In this document: positions 7,056 to 16,070 of the stretch, piece after piece
Numbering within the stretch: the first letter of the stretch is position 1
Layout: the number at the start of each line of letters is the position of its first letter
Source of the DNA: an uncultured Pseudomonadota bacterium
Lineage (GTDB): Bacteria > Pseudomonadota > Alphaproteobacteria > RF32 > CAG-239
Assembly: GCA_902763535.1 (NCBI GenBank)
Contig: CACWSG010000011.1
Location: forward strand, 1 to 37,862
Direction: 5' to 3'
Length of the DNA: 37,862 nt
The notes under the pieces: generated by a model
What the model saw: only the letters and a program-made list of their open reading frames with translations
Told to the model about the DNA's origin: nothing
Databases searched by the model: none
Made by a program: the position numbers and the translations under genes

Positions 7056-8088
7056 TTGTTTTTCCTTTAGCAGATGTTAACGGTTGCAGAAAACGATGGT
7101 GAATTTGGCGCATGGCAAAAATTGATGCCAGTAAAATGCAGCCGGTGAGGATAAGCCCTATTCCGGTAGTGAATAATCCGTGCAGTTGAGCCAAAAACAG
7201 ATAAATGATATAGATTTCCAACAAAACAGCATTGCGTTTGATGGCCGAATTGTTGCTATGGCGATAGCCCCACCAAGCGCGGTATAACAGAAAACCAATT
7301 ACCAGAATTTGGGCAAATATTTTATTATATAAAAATGCCGTATCAGAGAGTGTGATGCTCAATACTCTAAAACTGAATAATACTCCGCAGGCAATGAGGG
7401 TCATATACATTGAAAAACACATCCACAAGGCAAAAGCATCAGGCAGAATGGCTTTTTGTTTGACGGCATGATAAATTTTGACGCCGATGTAGCAAAACAA
7501 AGCACTGATGAAAGCAGATATAATTGATAAAATGACGGGTGCTTGCCATTTTTCAACGATGATTTCAATTCCTTTGGTTATTTTTTGGAAAAGAGCAGTG
7601 TCATATAAATATTCCCAAGGAAGCCCGAAATTCAGCATAAGCCACCAAATAATGTTGAATACATAGGAGCGGCTTAGCAAAACATAAGGTAATCCGATAA
7701 AACACCAAAGCATAACAGTCATTTGTGCAAAATCGAGCTGATATTTTTGGCGGATAAGTCCTAAAATTGCACCAACCAAGATAAAGGATAAAACAGCAAA
7801 AAGTTCACGCAATCCGTTGTGAGATTGTATGACGCTTTTATATAAACCGAATGATGCGGCAATAAGAGCAATATAGCTGAGACCGTAGAATATTTCAAAC
7901 CAGCTTTCCAAATGGGCGCCGATAATCATTAAAATACCGATACCGATTAATACTCCGGCGATGCGAAAAAGATTTTTCCATAGCACATCTTGGGATTTTT
8001 TTGCCTCGTTTTCTATCATCTTTTGGGCAACTTCGGCAGAAATAATTCCTTCTTGCTGCATTTTTTGAATTTTTTTGGTAAAAGACAT
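7048..8088 (-). CDS. DUF2157 multi-pass membrane protein
   Basis: Encodes 346 residues. A short cytosolic helical region (residues 1-40, MQQEGIISAEVAQKMIE) precedes about nine to ten hydrophobic segments. The first, FRIAGVLIGIGILMIIGAHLESW, is the typical DUF2157 start. It forms a coupled pair with the GDYXXLXY gene (8 bp overlap), a pairing common in proteobacteria; function is unknown. The ATG at 8088 has a strong GAGGAGAGGA ribosome site. That site sits in one arm of an 8-bp hairpin (8095-8116), so translation could be regulated by RNA structure. Confidence 0.85.
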   Translation of the reverse strand: MSFTKKIQKMQQEGIISAEVAQKMIENEAKKSQDVLWKNLFRIAGVLIGIGILMIIGAHLESWFEIFYGLSYIALIAASFGLYKSVIQSHNGLRELFAVLSFILVGAILGLIRQKYQLDFAQMTVMLWCFIGLPYVLLSRSYVFNIIWWLMLNFGLPWEYLYDTALFQKITKGIEIIVEKWQAPVILSIISAFISALFCYIGVKIYHAVKQKAILPDAFALWMCFSMYMTLIACGVLFSFRVLSITLSDTAFLYNKIFAQILVIGFLLYRAWWGYRHSNNSAIKRNAVLLEIYIIYLFLAQLHGLFTTGIGLILTGCILLASIFAMRQIHHRFLQPLTSAKGKTNE

Positions 8089-8094
8089 AATCCT

Positions 8095-8116
8095 CTCCTC
8101 AATATGGTTTGAGGAG
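8095..8116 (-). promoter_or_regulatory. Hairpin covering the ribosome site of the DUF2157 gene
   Basis: CTCCTCAA and TTGAGGAG form an 8-bp stem with a 6-nt loop (8103-8108). In the minus-strand mRNA the 3' arm is part of the Shine-Dalgarno sequence, 7-8 nt before the ATG. Pairing would block initiation. The sequence structure is direct; regulation is inference. Confidence 0.45.
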
Positions 8117-8136
8117 AATGATACTAAAAATAAATT

Positions 8137-8161
8137 AAAAAAAAGCTAAATCAGTGCTTTT
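8137..8161 (-). terminator. Weak intrinsic terminator after the RHH gene
   Basis: AAAAGC/GCTTTT stem (8156-8161 with 8141-8146) includes the stop codon of the RHH gene in its loop and runs into eight T residues on the minus strand. The stem is short, so termination may be partial. Confidence 0.45.
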
Positions 8162-8369
8162 GTACTTCTTTCATTACTTCTTTGAGAATAAAAATGCGAA
8201 TGGCACTGGATAAGTTAGAGGTGCGCTTGGTCTTGTCTATTTCGGTGATTATATCATTAATGCTTTGGTGGCGAATGTAGGCAAGACGTTTCAATTCAAA
8301 GAAAAACTCCTCTTCCAAGCAAATACTGGTAGAGTGACGACCGGCTATAACGACAGAAATTTTTTTCAT
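8151..8369 (-). CDS. Ribbon-helix-helix domain protein (RHH_4 type)
   Basis: Encodes 72 residues. The whole protein matches the small alphaproteobacterial RHH family found beside sspB: beta-strand ISVVIAGRHSTSICLE, helix EFFFELKRLAYIRHQSINDIITEID, and the conserved NLSSAIRIFIL segment. Such proteins usually bind DNA as dimers through the beta-ribbon; the target is unknown. Its ATG overlaps the sspB stop by one base, so the two are translationally coupled. Being downstream of ssrA and sspB, it is probably part of the same quality-control locus. Confidence 0.85.
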   Translation of the reverse strand: MKKISVVIAGRHSTSICLEEEFFFELKRLAYIRHQSINDIITEIDKTKRTSNLSSAIRIFILKEVMKEVQKH

Positions 8370-8815
8370 TATTTTTTCCTAAAGGCATCAATGGAGATAA
8401 TATCGGCCGATCCGCCGCTGACTTTTTGTTCAACCGGCTCGGATTTGGAAGTTGCATTGATGGGCTCGGAAAAGCTTAAAGCAAAACGCGCATAAGGGTC
8501 AGCAAAATAAGTTATGGCTTCAAAAGGAATGCGCAAGCTGTGCGGAATGTTGTTAAAACTTAAATCAACTTCAAAATAATTTTCGCTAATCATAAGATTG
8601 GCAAACTGATGCTGCAAAACGATGGTCATGTTTTCAGGATATTGATTGAGTAAAGCGGTATCCATGCGCACGCCGGGGTGGGTGGTGTTGAAGGTGATAT
8701 AAAAATGGTTGGTTTCGGACAAACCGTTTTCAGAAGCATATTTTAGGGCTTCGACCACTACATATTTGAGCGCTTTTTCCATCAAAATATCATAATTAAT
8801 CTCATTTTCAGCCAT
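8369..8815 (-). CDS. sspB: SspB, ClpXP adaptor for ssrA-tagged proteins (alpha type)
   Basis: Encodes 148 residues. It is the alphaproteobacterial SspB: N-terminal helix (YDILMEKALKYVVVEALKYA), beta-barrel substrate-binding fold (HFYITFNTTHPGVRMD, MTIVLQHQFANLMI, FEVDLSFNNIPHSLRIPFEAITYFADP), a flexible linker, and the C-terminal ClpX-binding segment ADIISIDAFRKK. In known members the barrel holds the ssrA tag and the C-terminal peptide docks on ClpX, delivering stalled-ribosome products to ClpXP in the cytoplasm. Its own tag source, ssrA, lies directly upstream on the same strand. Its stop overlaps the RHH start codon. Confidence 0.92.
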   Translation of the reverse strand: MAENEINYDILMEKALKYVVVEALKYASENGLSETNHFYITFNTTHPGVRMDTALLNQYPENMTIVLQHQFANLMISENYFEVDLSFNNIPHSLRIPFEAITYFADPYARFALSFSEPINATSKSEPVEQKVSGGSADIISIDAFRKK

Positions 8816-8833
8816 GTTTTACTCCTTATAAGA

Positions 8834-8861
8834 GAGGCTTTTCTGTTGTTGGGAAAGCCTC
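8834..8861 (-). terminator. Hairpin at the 3' end of ssrA
   Basis: GAGGCTTT pairs with AAAGCCTC (8 bp, 12-nt loop) directly after the coding piece and before sspB. The following T-run is weak (TCTTAT), so it could be a processing or attenuating structure that lets some transcription enter sspB. Confidence 0.5.
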
Positions 8862-9050
8862 ATAACCCCACTTAAAGAACTCCAGTCTCTAAGAATTGAT
8901 AGTGTTGCTTGCTACCAATTAAGCAGCCAAAGCAACAGGAGCTACGTTATTATCGTTAGCATTCATTTTATTTTGAACCGATAACGGTGGTATCTCACCG
9001 AACACAGCTTACCTGTCTTTACTGATACCTGTCAAACCTGTATCGCCCCC
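8862..9050 (-). ncRNA. ssrA: tmRNA coding piece with proteolysis tag
   Basis: Starts exactly at GGGGGCGATACAGGTTTGAC (5' half of the acceptor stem and D-like arm). The tag frame is 8960-8919, 13 codons, ANDNNVAPVALAA, beginning with the AND(N) expected for SspB recognition and ending LAA for ClpX. Three further A/T-rich segments are likely pseudoknot regions. The 3' end is uncertain and may extend into the 8834-8861 hairpin. Confidence 0.85.
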
Positions 9051-9057
9051 TTCTGTG

Positions 9058-9209
9058 ATAAAATGCGCTATACAAGCGGATTTTGGTGTCGATTAAAAAT
9101 TTTCTTGTTTACGTACACTCAAGTACGCGCGCTGCGAAAATTGTTTAATCTCCTAAAACTCCACTTATCTATCGCATTTTATTCTCTCGCGCTATACAAG
9201 CGGATTTTG
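9058..9209. repeat. Nested palindromic repeat inside the tmRNA intervening segment
   Basis: A 21-bp direct repeat starting GCGCTATACAAGCGGATTTT occurs at 9065-9085 and 9189-9209. Between the copies is an imperfect long inverted structure: GATTAAA...TTTAATC at 9091-9097/9144-9150, with AATTTTC and GAAAATT arms and GTAC sites inside. Outer arms ATAAAATGCG (9058-9067) and CGCATTTTAT (9173-9182) also pair. It resembles a small palindromic mobile element or a folded spacer; no coding capacity. Confidence 0.65.
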
Positions 9210-9218
9210 AAATCTTAA

Positions 9219-9300
9219 TGGTGGAGGCGCCGGGTACTGCCCCCGGGTCCAAATATCCTATTTCACAGAGCCTCTAGTGTTATAGCTTTGAGTTGCCCCA
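9219..9300 (-). ncRNA. ssrA: tmRNA acceptor piece
   Basis: Contains the T-arm with loop GGCAGTA and the 3' half of the acceptor stem (9229-9223), discriminator A (9222) and CCA (9221-9219). In permuted tmRNA this is the aminoacylated fragment. Its 5' end near 9300 is estimated from the promoter and is not precise. Confidence 0.85.
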
Positions 9301-9311
9301 AAACATTAAGT

Positions 9312-9339
9312 AATATAATACCTTTTATGAAAAAAGCAA
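9312..9339 (-). promoter_or_regulatory. Promoter of ssrA
   Basis: Minus strand TTGCTT (9339-9334) and TATATT (9317-9312) with a 16-bp spacer place the start near 9305, just before the acceptor piece. Confidence 0.55.
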
Positions 9340-9408
9340 GTAAGTTTTTGCAATTTATGCGGTTGTTCTGCACATAATCAAAAGTCATAAGATTTTTTTG
9401 GGCATCAC

Positions 9409-9437
9409 TTGACAATGCATTTTTTGATAACTAACTA
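9409..9437 (+). promoter_or_regulatory. Promoter of groES-groEL
   Basis: TTGACA (9409-9414) and TAACTA (9432-9437) are 17 bp apart. The CTTGAC core also resembles an alphaproteobacterial heat-shock (RpoH) -35 element, so heat-shock control is possible. No CIRCE element (TTAGCACTC-N9-GAGTGCTAA) is seen. Confidence 0.55.
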
Positions 9438-9447
9438 AGGGGTTAGT
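9430..9447. promoter_or_regulatory. Inverted repeat at the groES start region
   Basis: ACTAAC (9430-9435) and GTTAGT (9442-9447) form a perfect 6-bp dyad with 6-bp spacer overlapping the -10 region. It could be an operator or an mRNA 5' hairpin; it is not CIRCE. Confidence 0.35.
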
Positions 9448-9471
9448 GATAAAACTTATGGAGTATAAAAA

Positions 9472-9762
9472 ATGAAAATCAGACCGTTACATGACCGCGT
9501 TTTGGTCAAAAGATTAGAAGAAAACACTCGCACTGCCGGTGGAATTATTATTCCCGATACAGCCAAAGAAAAACCTTCTGAAGGTGTTGTTGAAGCTGTT
9601 GGTGACGGATTCAGAACCGAAGATGGCAAAATTATTCCGATGAATGTAAAAGTCGGTGATAAAATTTTGTTCGGCAAATGGTCAGGCACTGAAGTAAAAC
9701 TTAACGGAGAAGTGCGTTTGATTATGAAGGAAGCCGATATTTTGGGCGTAATGGAAGAATAA
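9472..9762 (+). CDS. groES: Co-chaperonin GroES
   Basis: Encodes 96 residues, full length. [13 protein letters not shown] at the N-terminus, the mobile loop region [19 protein letters not shown], and the C-terminal [16 protein letters not shown] are characteristic. It forms the heptameric lid of the GroEL folding chamber in the cytoplasm. ATG at 9472 follows a GGAG ribosome site. It is 23 bp upstream of groEL in the usual operon. Confidence 0.97.
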   Translation: MKIRPLHDRVLVKRLEENTRTAGGIIIPDTAKEKPSEGVVEAVGDGFRTEDGKIIPMNVKVGDKILFGKWSGTEVKLNGEVRLIMKEADILGVMEE

Positions 9763-9779
9763 TTGAGTAAAAAGGATAA

Positions 9780-11423
<1,644 letters not shown>

Positions 11424-11440
11424 TTATCAGCTTGTTAAAA

Positions 11441-11479
11441 AAACAAAAACCCGACTTTTGATAAGTCGGGTTTTTGTTT
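11441..11479. terminator. Strong bidirectional terminator after groEL
   Basis: A perfect 17-bp stem (11441-11457 with 11463-11479) with a 5-nt loop; A and T tracts on both sides serve groEL (+) and the islet gene 11484-12194 (-). Confidence 0.9.
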
Positions 11480-11483
11480 AATG

Positions 11484-12194
11484 TTACGGCATATTCAGGC
11501 TATTCAAATAGACTACAGCCTTTCCTACATTTCTAAGTGCCTGCAATCCTTGAAGCATAAGGATTGTTCTGGCTCTGGAACAAAGGTCATACCTTTCGAC
11601 ATAGCGCAACAGCGAAGGTGAGTTGAGCGGGAGCTTTTTGAGCATTTCCAACTCTTGATGTTCATGCAATTTGTGATGCAAGAAGTAAGTATCACAAAAC
11701 TTTTCGCGCTGCTTTTCCGGCAGGCTAAGCATTGTAGAAATGCCAATATCACCCAATTTGCGTTGAGAAACATACGCTTTAAAGTTCTCAAGGTTGTCAA
11801 ATAACAATCTGATAGCTTCTTCGCAAAATTCATGATTAGCACTGTATGCTCTTACCACATCGCTGATGTTGTAAATTTGTAAGAGTTTGACTTGAGAGCT
11901 TTTTCCCAGTTTGTGAATCACCCAAGGTCTGCGATCAAAATCACAAACGCAGATGTAATTCAAAACATACTGCCTGAGAGCAACCTCCCAATTTTGCAGG
12001 GCTAAAATTTGCTCCTCAAATTTTTCATCAAACCCTTTCCAATCGCGTTTGAGCGCCAGATGTTCAAGGGTGTTTTTGATATCTTCCTCTTTTAGAAGAA
12101 AACCAAAAAACCATATCACGTCTTCTTGGGTCAAATTACCGCTAACGGCATTTTCCATAAAGGACTCATTTGTCCTAATGCTGACTTTTGACAT
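11484..12194 (-). CDS. Hypothetical alpha-helical protein, paralogue of its upstream neighbour
   Basis: Encodes 236 residues; no family recognised. The whole sequence is predicted helical and rich in Leu, Glu and Lys; there is no signal peptide or membrane segment. It is similar along its length to the product of 12237-12893: LALKRDWKGFDEKFEE against WGWSGFNTDFSK, FKAYVSQRKL against LKAYISHHRL, and RYVERYDLCSRARTIL against DYAWRFGFCNRVQSGL. The repeated helix pairs suggest a solenoid or helical-repeat protein. There is no Shine-Dalgarno sequence before ATG 12194. It is probably co-transcribed with the paralogue (42-bp gap). Function unknown. Confidence 0.65.
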   Translation of the reverse strand: MSKVSIRTNESFMENAVSGNLTQEDVIWFFGFLLKEEDIKNTLEHLALKRDWKGFDEKFEEQILALQNWEVALRQYVLNYICVCDFDRRPWVIHKLGKSSQVKLLQIYNISDVVRAYSANHEFCEEAIRLLFDNLENFKAYVSQRKLGDIGISTMLSLPEKQREKFCDTYFLHHKLHEHQELEMLKKLPLNSPSLLRYVERYDLCSRARTILMLQGLQALRNVGKAVVYLNSLNMP

Positions 12195-12236
12195 AAACTT
12201 AATATTAAAAATTAAACAAAGATTTTAATTGAATTT

Positions 12237-12893
12237 TCAGCCTATGCGTCTAAGTAACCGCCAAAGCAATCCGCTTTGCACTCGGTTACAAAAACCAAAA
12301 CGCCAAGCATAATCCGCAACCAAATCAGCCAGTGATTTTTCTTTGACAAAGGCAACTTCGGCATCTTCGCAAAGGCGATGATGAGAGATATAGGCCTTGA
12401 GCTTAATCAACCTGACAGTGTGCTCGCAGATCATGTTAATCTGCAAAGAAGCATCAACTTCCTGATGAGCAGCCAATATTTCAAAAAATGAAAAATGCTC
12501 AGCAGCATAAATCAGTTTTTGTGTCTCTATGTCTTCAATTTTTCTTTTTTCGAGGTAAGTCGTAAAGATTTTAAGACAGAGGTCAAGCTGTTCATGTTGC
12601 AAAAGCCAACGGAAGTCATCACGGCTCAGATGTTTTGCGTTATTAACCGCCTCATCGTCGTTGAGGTAGTGTGTAACATAGCTCAACATCAATTCAGGGT
12701 TGTTAAGCTCACAAATGGTTTTAGAAAAATCAGTGTTAAAACCACTCCAGCCCCAATCAACGGAAGTTCGCTCAGCTAAATCTTGAAAAATCTTGTCAAA
12801 TTCAGTGAGTTGGTGCTCGGTAAGAAAGACTGCAATTGCTTCAGTTGTCAACTGGTTACACATAGCCAGTTCTTCGATTTTTTTTGTATCCAT
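12237..12893 (-). CDS. Hypothetical alpha-helical protein (paralogue pair)
   Basis: Encodes 218 residues; no family recognised. It is a cytosolic, all-helical protein similar to the product of 11484-12194. A recurring unit of about 45 residues with conserved Cys or Leu (e.g. HEQLDLCLKIFTTYL, LKAYISHHRLCEDAEVAFV) suggests helical repeats. It ends in a basic patch (LLWRLLRRIG). The AT-rich leader lacks a ribosome site, unlike nearby core genes. A promoter is present at 12927-12954. It may have entered by transfer or belong to a lineage-specific expanded family; its role is unknown. Confidence 0.65.
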   Translation of the reverse strand: MDTKKIEELAMCNQLTTEAIAVFLTEHQLTEFDKIFQDLAERTSVDWGWSGFNTDFSKTICELNNPELMLSYVTHYLNDDEAVNNAKHLSRDDFRWLLQHEQLDLCLKIFTTYLEKRKIEDIETQKLIYAAEHFSFFEILAAHQEVDASLQINMICEHTVRLIKLKAYISHHRLCEDAEVAFVKEKSLADLVADYAWRFGFCNRVQSGLLWRLLRRIG

Positions 12894-12926
12894 AATTGTA
12901 ACGAATTGATAATAAATTTTGTGGTT

Positions 12927-12954
12927 AAAATATCATTTATTTGTGTTTTGTCAA
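12927..12954 (-). promoter_or_regulatory. Promoter of the helical-protein pair
   Basis: Minus strand TTGACA (12954-12949) and TATTTT (12932-12927), 16 bp apart, with the start expected ~25 nt upstream of the ATG at 12893. Confidence 0.5.
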
Positions 12955-13049
12955 GCATGGCGATAATCCCGTTTTTTTGACTTACAAGTGGTGGAGGTGG
13001 TTTGGCTTGTTAACTTTTAAAATGATAAATCGATTTTAAGCCCGATTTT

Positions 13050-13129
13050 TTGCCCACAGAAAAGAAAGGTTGGGTATAATTGGCAAAAAAAGATGGCGAG
13101 ACAATGCAAAAAAGGCTATATTTTTGCCA
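13050..13129 (+). promoter_or_regulatory. Likely gyrA promoter and leader hairpin
   Basis: TATAAT (13075-13080) is preceded by TTGCCC (13050-13055) at a long 19-bp spacing. In the leader, TGGCAAAAA (13081-13089) can pair with TTTTTGCCA (13121-13129). The 267-bp gap 12894-13160 otherwise shows no gene. Confidence 0.35.
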
Positions 13130-13160
13130 GTTTAATCAAGTAAAATAAAGGGAAAATAAA

Positions 13161-15938
13161 GTGGAAGAAGAAAACAATAATTTGGTAGAAAGCACGCAAG
13201 ATATTTCACCGATTGAAATATCCTATGAGATGAAGCGCTCGTATCTTGATTATGCGATGAGCGTTATTGTTTCTCGTGCTTTGCCTGATGTGCGTGATGG
13301 TCTAAAGCCGGTACATCGCCGCATTATTTATTCAATGTTTGAGAACGGCTATGACTACAATCGCCCGTTTAGAAAATCCGCCCGCATCGTCGGTGATGTT
13401 TTGGGTAAATATCACCCGCACGGTGATAGTTCGGTTTATGGAGCGATGGTGCGCTTGGCGCAACCTTTTGCCATGCGTGTGCCTCTTGTGGACGGACAAG
13501 GAAACTTCGGTTCGATGGATGGTGATAGTGCCGCCGCAATGCGTTATACCGAGGCACGTTTAGCCAAAGTTGCGCATACCATGATTGAGGATATTGAAAA
13601 AGATACCGTCGATTTTATGCCCAACTATGATGAGAGCTTGCAAGAGCCGACCGTTCTGCCGGCAAGATTTCCCAACCTGTTGGTTAACGGTACTAACGGT
13701 ATTGCCGTCGGTATGGCGACCAATATGCCGCCGCACAATTTGTCGGAAGTTTGTGATGCTTGCTGTGCTTATATTGATAATCCCGATATTACGATTGAGG
13801 ATTTAATCAAAATTATTCCGGGACCGGATTTTCCGACCGGAGGTTTGATTTTGGGACATTCCGGCGCGCGCTCGGCCTATTTGACCGGAAGAGGATCAGT
13901 GATGATGCGTGCTAAATGCACCATTGAAGAGTTGCACAAGGACAAGGAAGCGATTATTGTGCACGAGATTCCCTATCAGGTTAACAAAGCCGAGATGATT
14001 CAACGCATTGCCGAGTTATCTAAAGAGAAGAAGATTGAAGGTATTTCAGAAATCAGAGATGAGTCTGACCGCCAAGGTGTGCGTGTGGTAATCGAGATTA
14101 AGCGCGATTTTCAGGCTGATGTTATCTTGAATCAACTTTATAAATTTACGCCGCTGCAAACCAGTTTCGGTATGAATATGCTGGCGATTTATAATGGTCG
14201 TCCGATGCTCTTGAACCTGAAAGACATCATTAAGGCCTTTATTGAGTTTAGAGAAGAGATTATTCGCCGTCGCACCATTTTTGAATTGAATAAAGCGCGC
14301 GATAGAGCTCATACTTTGGTAGGTTTGGCGATTGCGGTAGAAAATATTGATCCGGTTATTGAGCTTATTCGCACCGCTCCCACACCGCAAGATGCTAAAG
14401 ATGCCTTGTTGGCAAAGGCTTGGCCGGCCGGTGAGGTTGAAACTCTGGTGAAATTGATTGATGAGCCGGATAGAAAAGTTGAAAACGGTACCTATCGTTT
14501 ATCCGAAGCCCAAGCCAAAGCCATTTTGGACTTGCGTTTGCAACGTTTGACCGGATTGGAACGCGACAAGATTCACGAAGAATTGCGTGATTTGGGCGAA
14601 GCTATCAAAGAATGTTTATCAATTTTGAGCTCACGCGAGAAACTTTACGGTATTATGCGTGATGAGTTGATTGCGGTTAAGGATGAATATGGTAATCCGC
14701 GCCGCACCAAGATTGAAGATTTGGAATATGAGAGCTCGGATGTTGAGTCGCTGATTCAACGCGAAGAGATGGTGGTTACCGTTACCGAGGCCGGTTATAT
14801 CAAACGCGTTCCCTTGAATGCTTATCGCGCCCAAAAACGCGGCGGCAAAGGTAAATCCGGTATGGCAACCAAAGATGAGGATTTTGTTACTCGTTTGTTT
14901 GTGGCCAGCACTCATACACCGGTATTGTTCTTCTCATCTAAAGGTTTGGTTTATAAGATGAAAGTCTATAAACTGCCCTTAGGTTCGCCGACTTCAAAAG
15001 GCAAGCCGTTTATCAATTTGTTGCCGTTAGATGCCGGTGAGAATATCACTACAATTATGAAATTGCCGGAGAACGAGGCCGAGTGCAAAGATTTGTCGAT
15101 TATGTTTGCCACGGCTTCGGGTAATGTTCGCCGCAACTCGTTGATGGACTTTGTCAATGTTCAATCCAACGGCAAAATTGCCATGAAGTTGGACGAGGGC
15201 GACAAGCTGATTAATGTGAGAATCTGCACTGATAAAGATGATGTTATGTTGGCGGCAAAATCCGGCAAGTGCATAAGATTTCCGGTTACCGAGGTCAGAG
15301 TATTTGTCGGACGCAACTCAACCGGTGTAAGAGGCATTAAGCTCAATGACAAAGATGAGGTTGTATCGATGTCAATCTTAGAGCACTGTGATGCAACATC
15401 CGAAGAGCGCGAAGCTTATTTGAAGATGAAACGTCAGATGAGCGGCGAGGAGTTGGCTGATGGGGCTGCCTTGTTGCCGGTTGAAAAATTTGAAGAAATG
15501 AAAGCCAAAGAGCAGTTTATTCTCTCGGTTACCACAACCGGATATGGTAAACGCTCGTCTTCTTATGAATATCGCGTTACCGGAAGAGGTGGTCAGGGTA
15601 TTGCCAATATGGAAATGTCGGCTCGCAATAAAGAAATTGCAAGTTCATTCCCGATTGAGGATAATAACCAGATTATGATGGTAACAGACCAAGGTCAACT
15701 TATCAGAATGCCGGTTGAAGATATTCGAATCGCCGGACGCAAAACGCAAGGTGTTATCTTGTTCAGGCTGAATGGCGGTGAAAAAGTTGTTTCGGTTACC
15801 AAGTTGGAGGCTGATGCGGAGGACGAGGAAGAGCTGGAAGCCCAAGAAGGTTCGGAAGTTTTGGGTGATAATGCGCCAGATATGCCCGAGGATGTTGAGC
15901 CCAGTGAGCCGGAAGTGATTGAAAACGACGAAGAATAA
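13161..15938 (+). CDS. gyrA: DNA gyrase subunit A
   Basis: Encodes 925 residues. GTG start at 13161 with AAAGGGA upstream. It is the breakage-reunion subunit of gyrase, which introduces negative supercoils. Catalytic Tyr129 is in AAMRYTEAR (E. coli Tyr122). The C-terminal beta-pinwheel contains the GyrA box ([11 protein letters not shown]), separating it from ParC. In the quinolone-determining region [20 protein letters not shown], the residues aligned with E. coli S83, A84 and D87 are Ser90, Ser91 and Gly94; Gly in place of Asp is notable. The protein ends in a long acidic tail. It is followed by its own terminator and flanked on both sides by unrelated islet genes. Confidence 0.96.
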   Translation: MEEENNNLVESTQDISPIEISYEMKRSYLDYAMSVIVSRALPDVRDGLKPVHRRIIYSMFENGYDYNRPFRKSARIVGDVLGKYHPHGDSSVYGAMVRLAQPFAMRVPLVDGQGNFGSMDGDSAAAMRYTEARLAKVAHTMIEDIEKDTVDFMPNYDESLQEPTVLPARFPNLLVNGTNGIAVGMATNMPPHNLSEVCDACCAYIDNPDITIEDLIKIIPGPDFPTGGLILGHSGARSAYLTGRGSVMMRAKCTIEELHKDKEAIIVHEIPYQVNKAEMIQRIAELSKEKKIEGISEIRDESDRQGVRVVIEIKRDFQADVILNQLYKFTPLQTSFGMNMLAIYNGRPMLLNLKDIIKAFIEFREEIIRRRTIFELNKARDRAHTLVGLAIAVENIDPVIELIRTAPTPQDAKDALLAKAWPAGEVETLVKLIDEPDRKVENGTYRLSEAQAKAILDLRLQRLTGLERDKIHEELRDLGEAIKECLSILSSREKLYGIMRDELIAVKDEYGNPRRTKIEDLEYESSDVESLIQREEMVVTVTEAGYIKRVPLNAYRAQKRGGKGKSGMATKDEDFVTRLFVASTHTPVLFFSSKGLVYKMKVYKLPLGSPTSKGKPFINLLPLDAGENITTIMKLPENEAECKDLSIMFATASGNVRRNSLMDFVNVQSNGKIAMKLDEGDKLINVRICTDKDDVMLAAKSGKCIRFPVTEVRVFVGRNSTGVRGIKLNDKDEVVSMSILEHCDATSEEREAYLKMKRQMSGEELADGAALLPVEKFEEMKAKEQFILSVTTTGYGKRSSSYEYRVTGRGGQGIANMEMSARNKEIASSFPIEDNNQIMMVTDQGQLIRMPVEDIRIAGRKTQGVILFRLNGGEKVVSVTKLEADAEDEEELEAQEGSEVLGDNAPDMPEDVEPSEPEVIENDEE

Positions 15939-15956
15939 TCGTTGAATATCAATAAG

Positions 15957-15990
15957 AAAAGCACTTAACGCTAAGTTGAGTGCTTTTTTT
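15957..15990 (+). terminator. Intrinsic terminator of gyrA
   Basis: A 13-bp stem with one wobble (15957-15969 with 15975-15987), loop GCTAA, then T residues. Confidence 0.85.
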
Positions 15991-15991
15991 G

Positions 15992-16021
15992 TTTGACAGA
16001 ATGTTTTTTGTCTAATATGCT
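15992..16021 (+). promoter_or_regulatory. Promoter of gene 16071, with GACA/TGTC dyad
   Basis: TTGACA (15993-15998) and TATGCT (16016-16021) are 17 bp apart. TTTGACA (15992-15998) and TGTCTAA (16009-16015) also form an inverted repeat with 10-bp spacer, related to the dyad at 290-307. Operator role is inference. Confidence 0.5.
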
Positions 16022-16070
16022 AATAACTCAAATTTTATAATTATTAAACTATTTAAAAAATTAAATTAAT

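Larger units (their letters stand above)
8834..9305 (-). ncRNA. ssrA: tmRNA, circularly permuted two-piece type (precursor)
   Basis: On the minus strand the acceptor piece comes first and ends in CCA at 9219. An intervening segment (9218-9051) follows, and then the coding piece, starting GGGGGCG at 9050. GGGGGCG pairs with CGCCTCC (9229-9223) as a perfect 7-bp acceptor stem with a G3-U wobble, the alanine identity element, followed by ACCA. A T-arm (CCGGG, 7-nt loop, CCCGG) precedes it. The tag reading frame encodes ANDNNVAPVALAA then TAA (8960-8919). tmRNA rescues stalled ribosomes and tags the incomplete proteins for degradation. The permuted order is a known feature of alphaproteobacteria. 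Outer ends are approximate. Confidence 0.95.

Noticed and set aside
9058..9209. Insertion sequence or CRISPR-like array
   Set aside because: No transposase, and only two direct copies with an inverted structure between them; no regular repeat-spacer pattern.
9430..9447. CIRCE element for HrcA
   Set aside because: The dyad ACTAAC-N6-GTTAGT does not match TTAGCACTC-N9-GAGTGCTAA.
13161..15938. Topoisomerase IV subunit ParC
   Set aside because: A GyrA box ([11 protein letters not shown]) is present.
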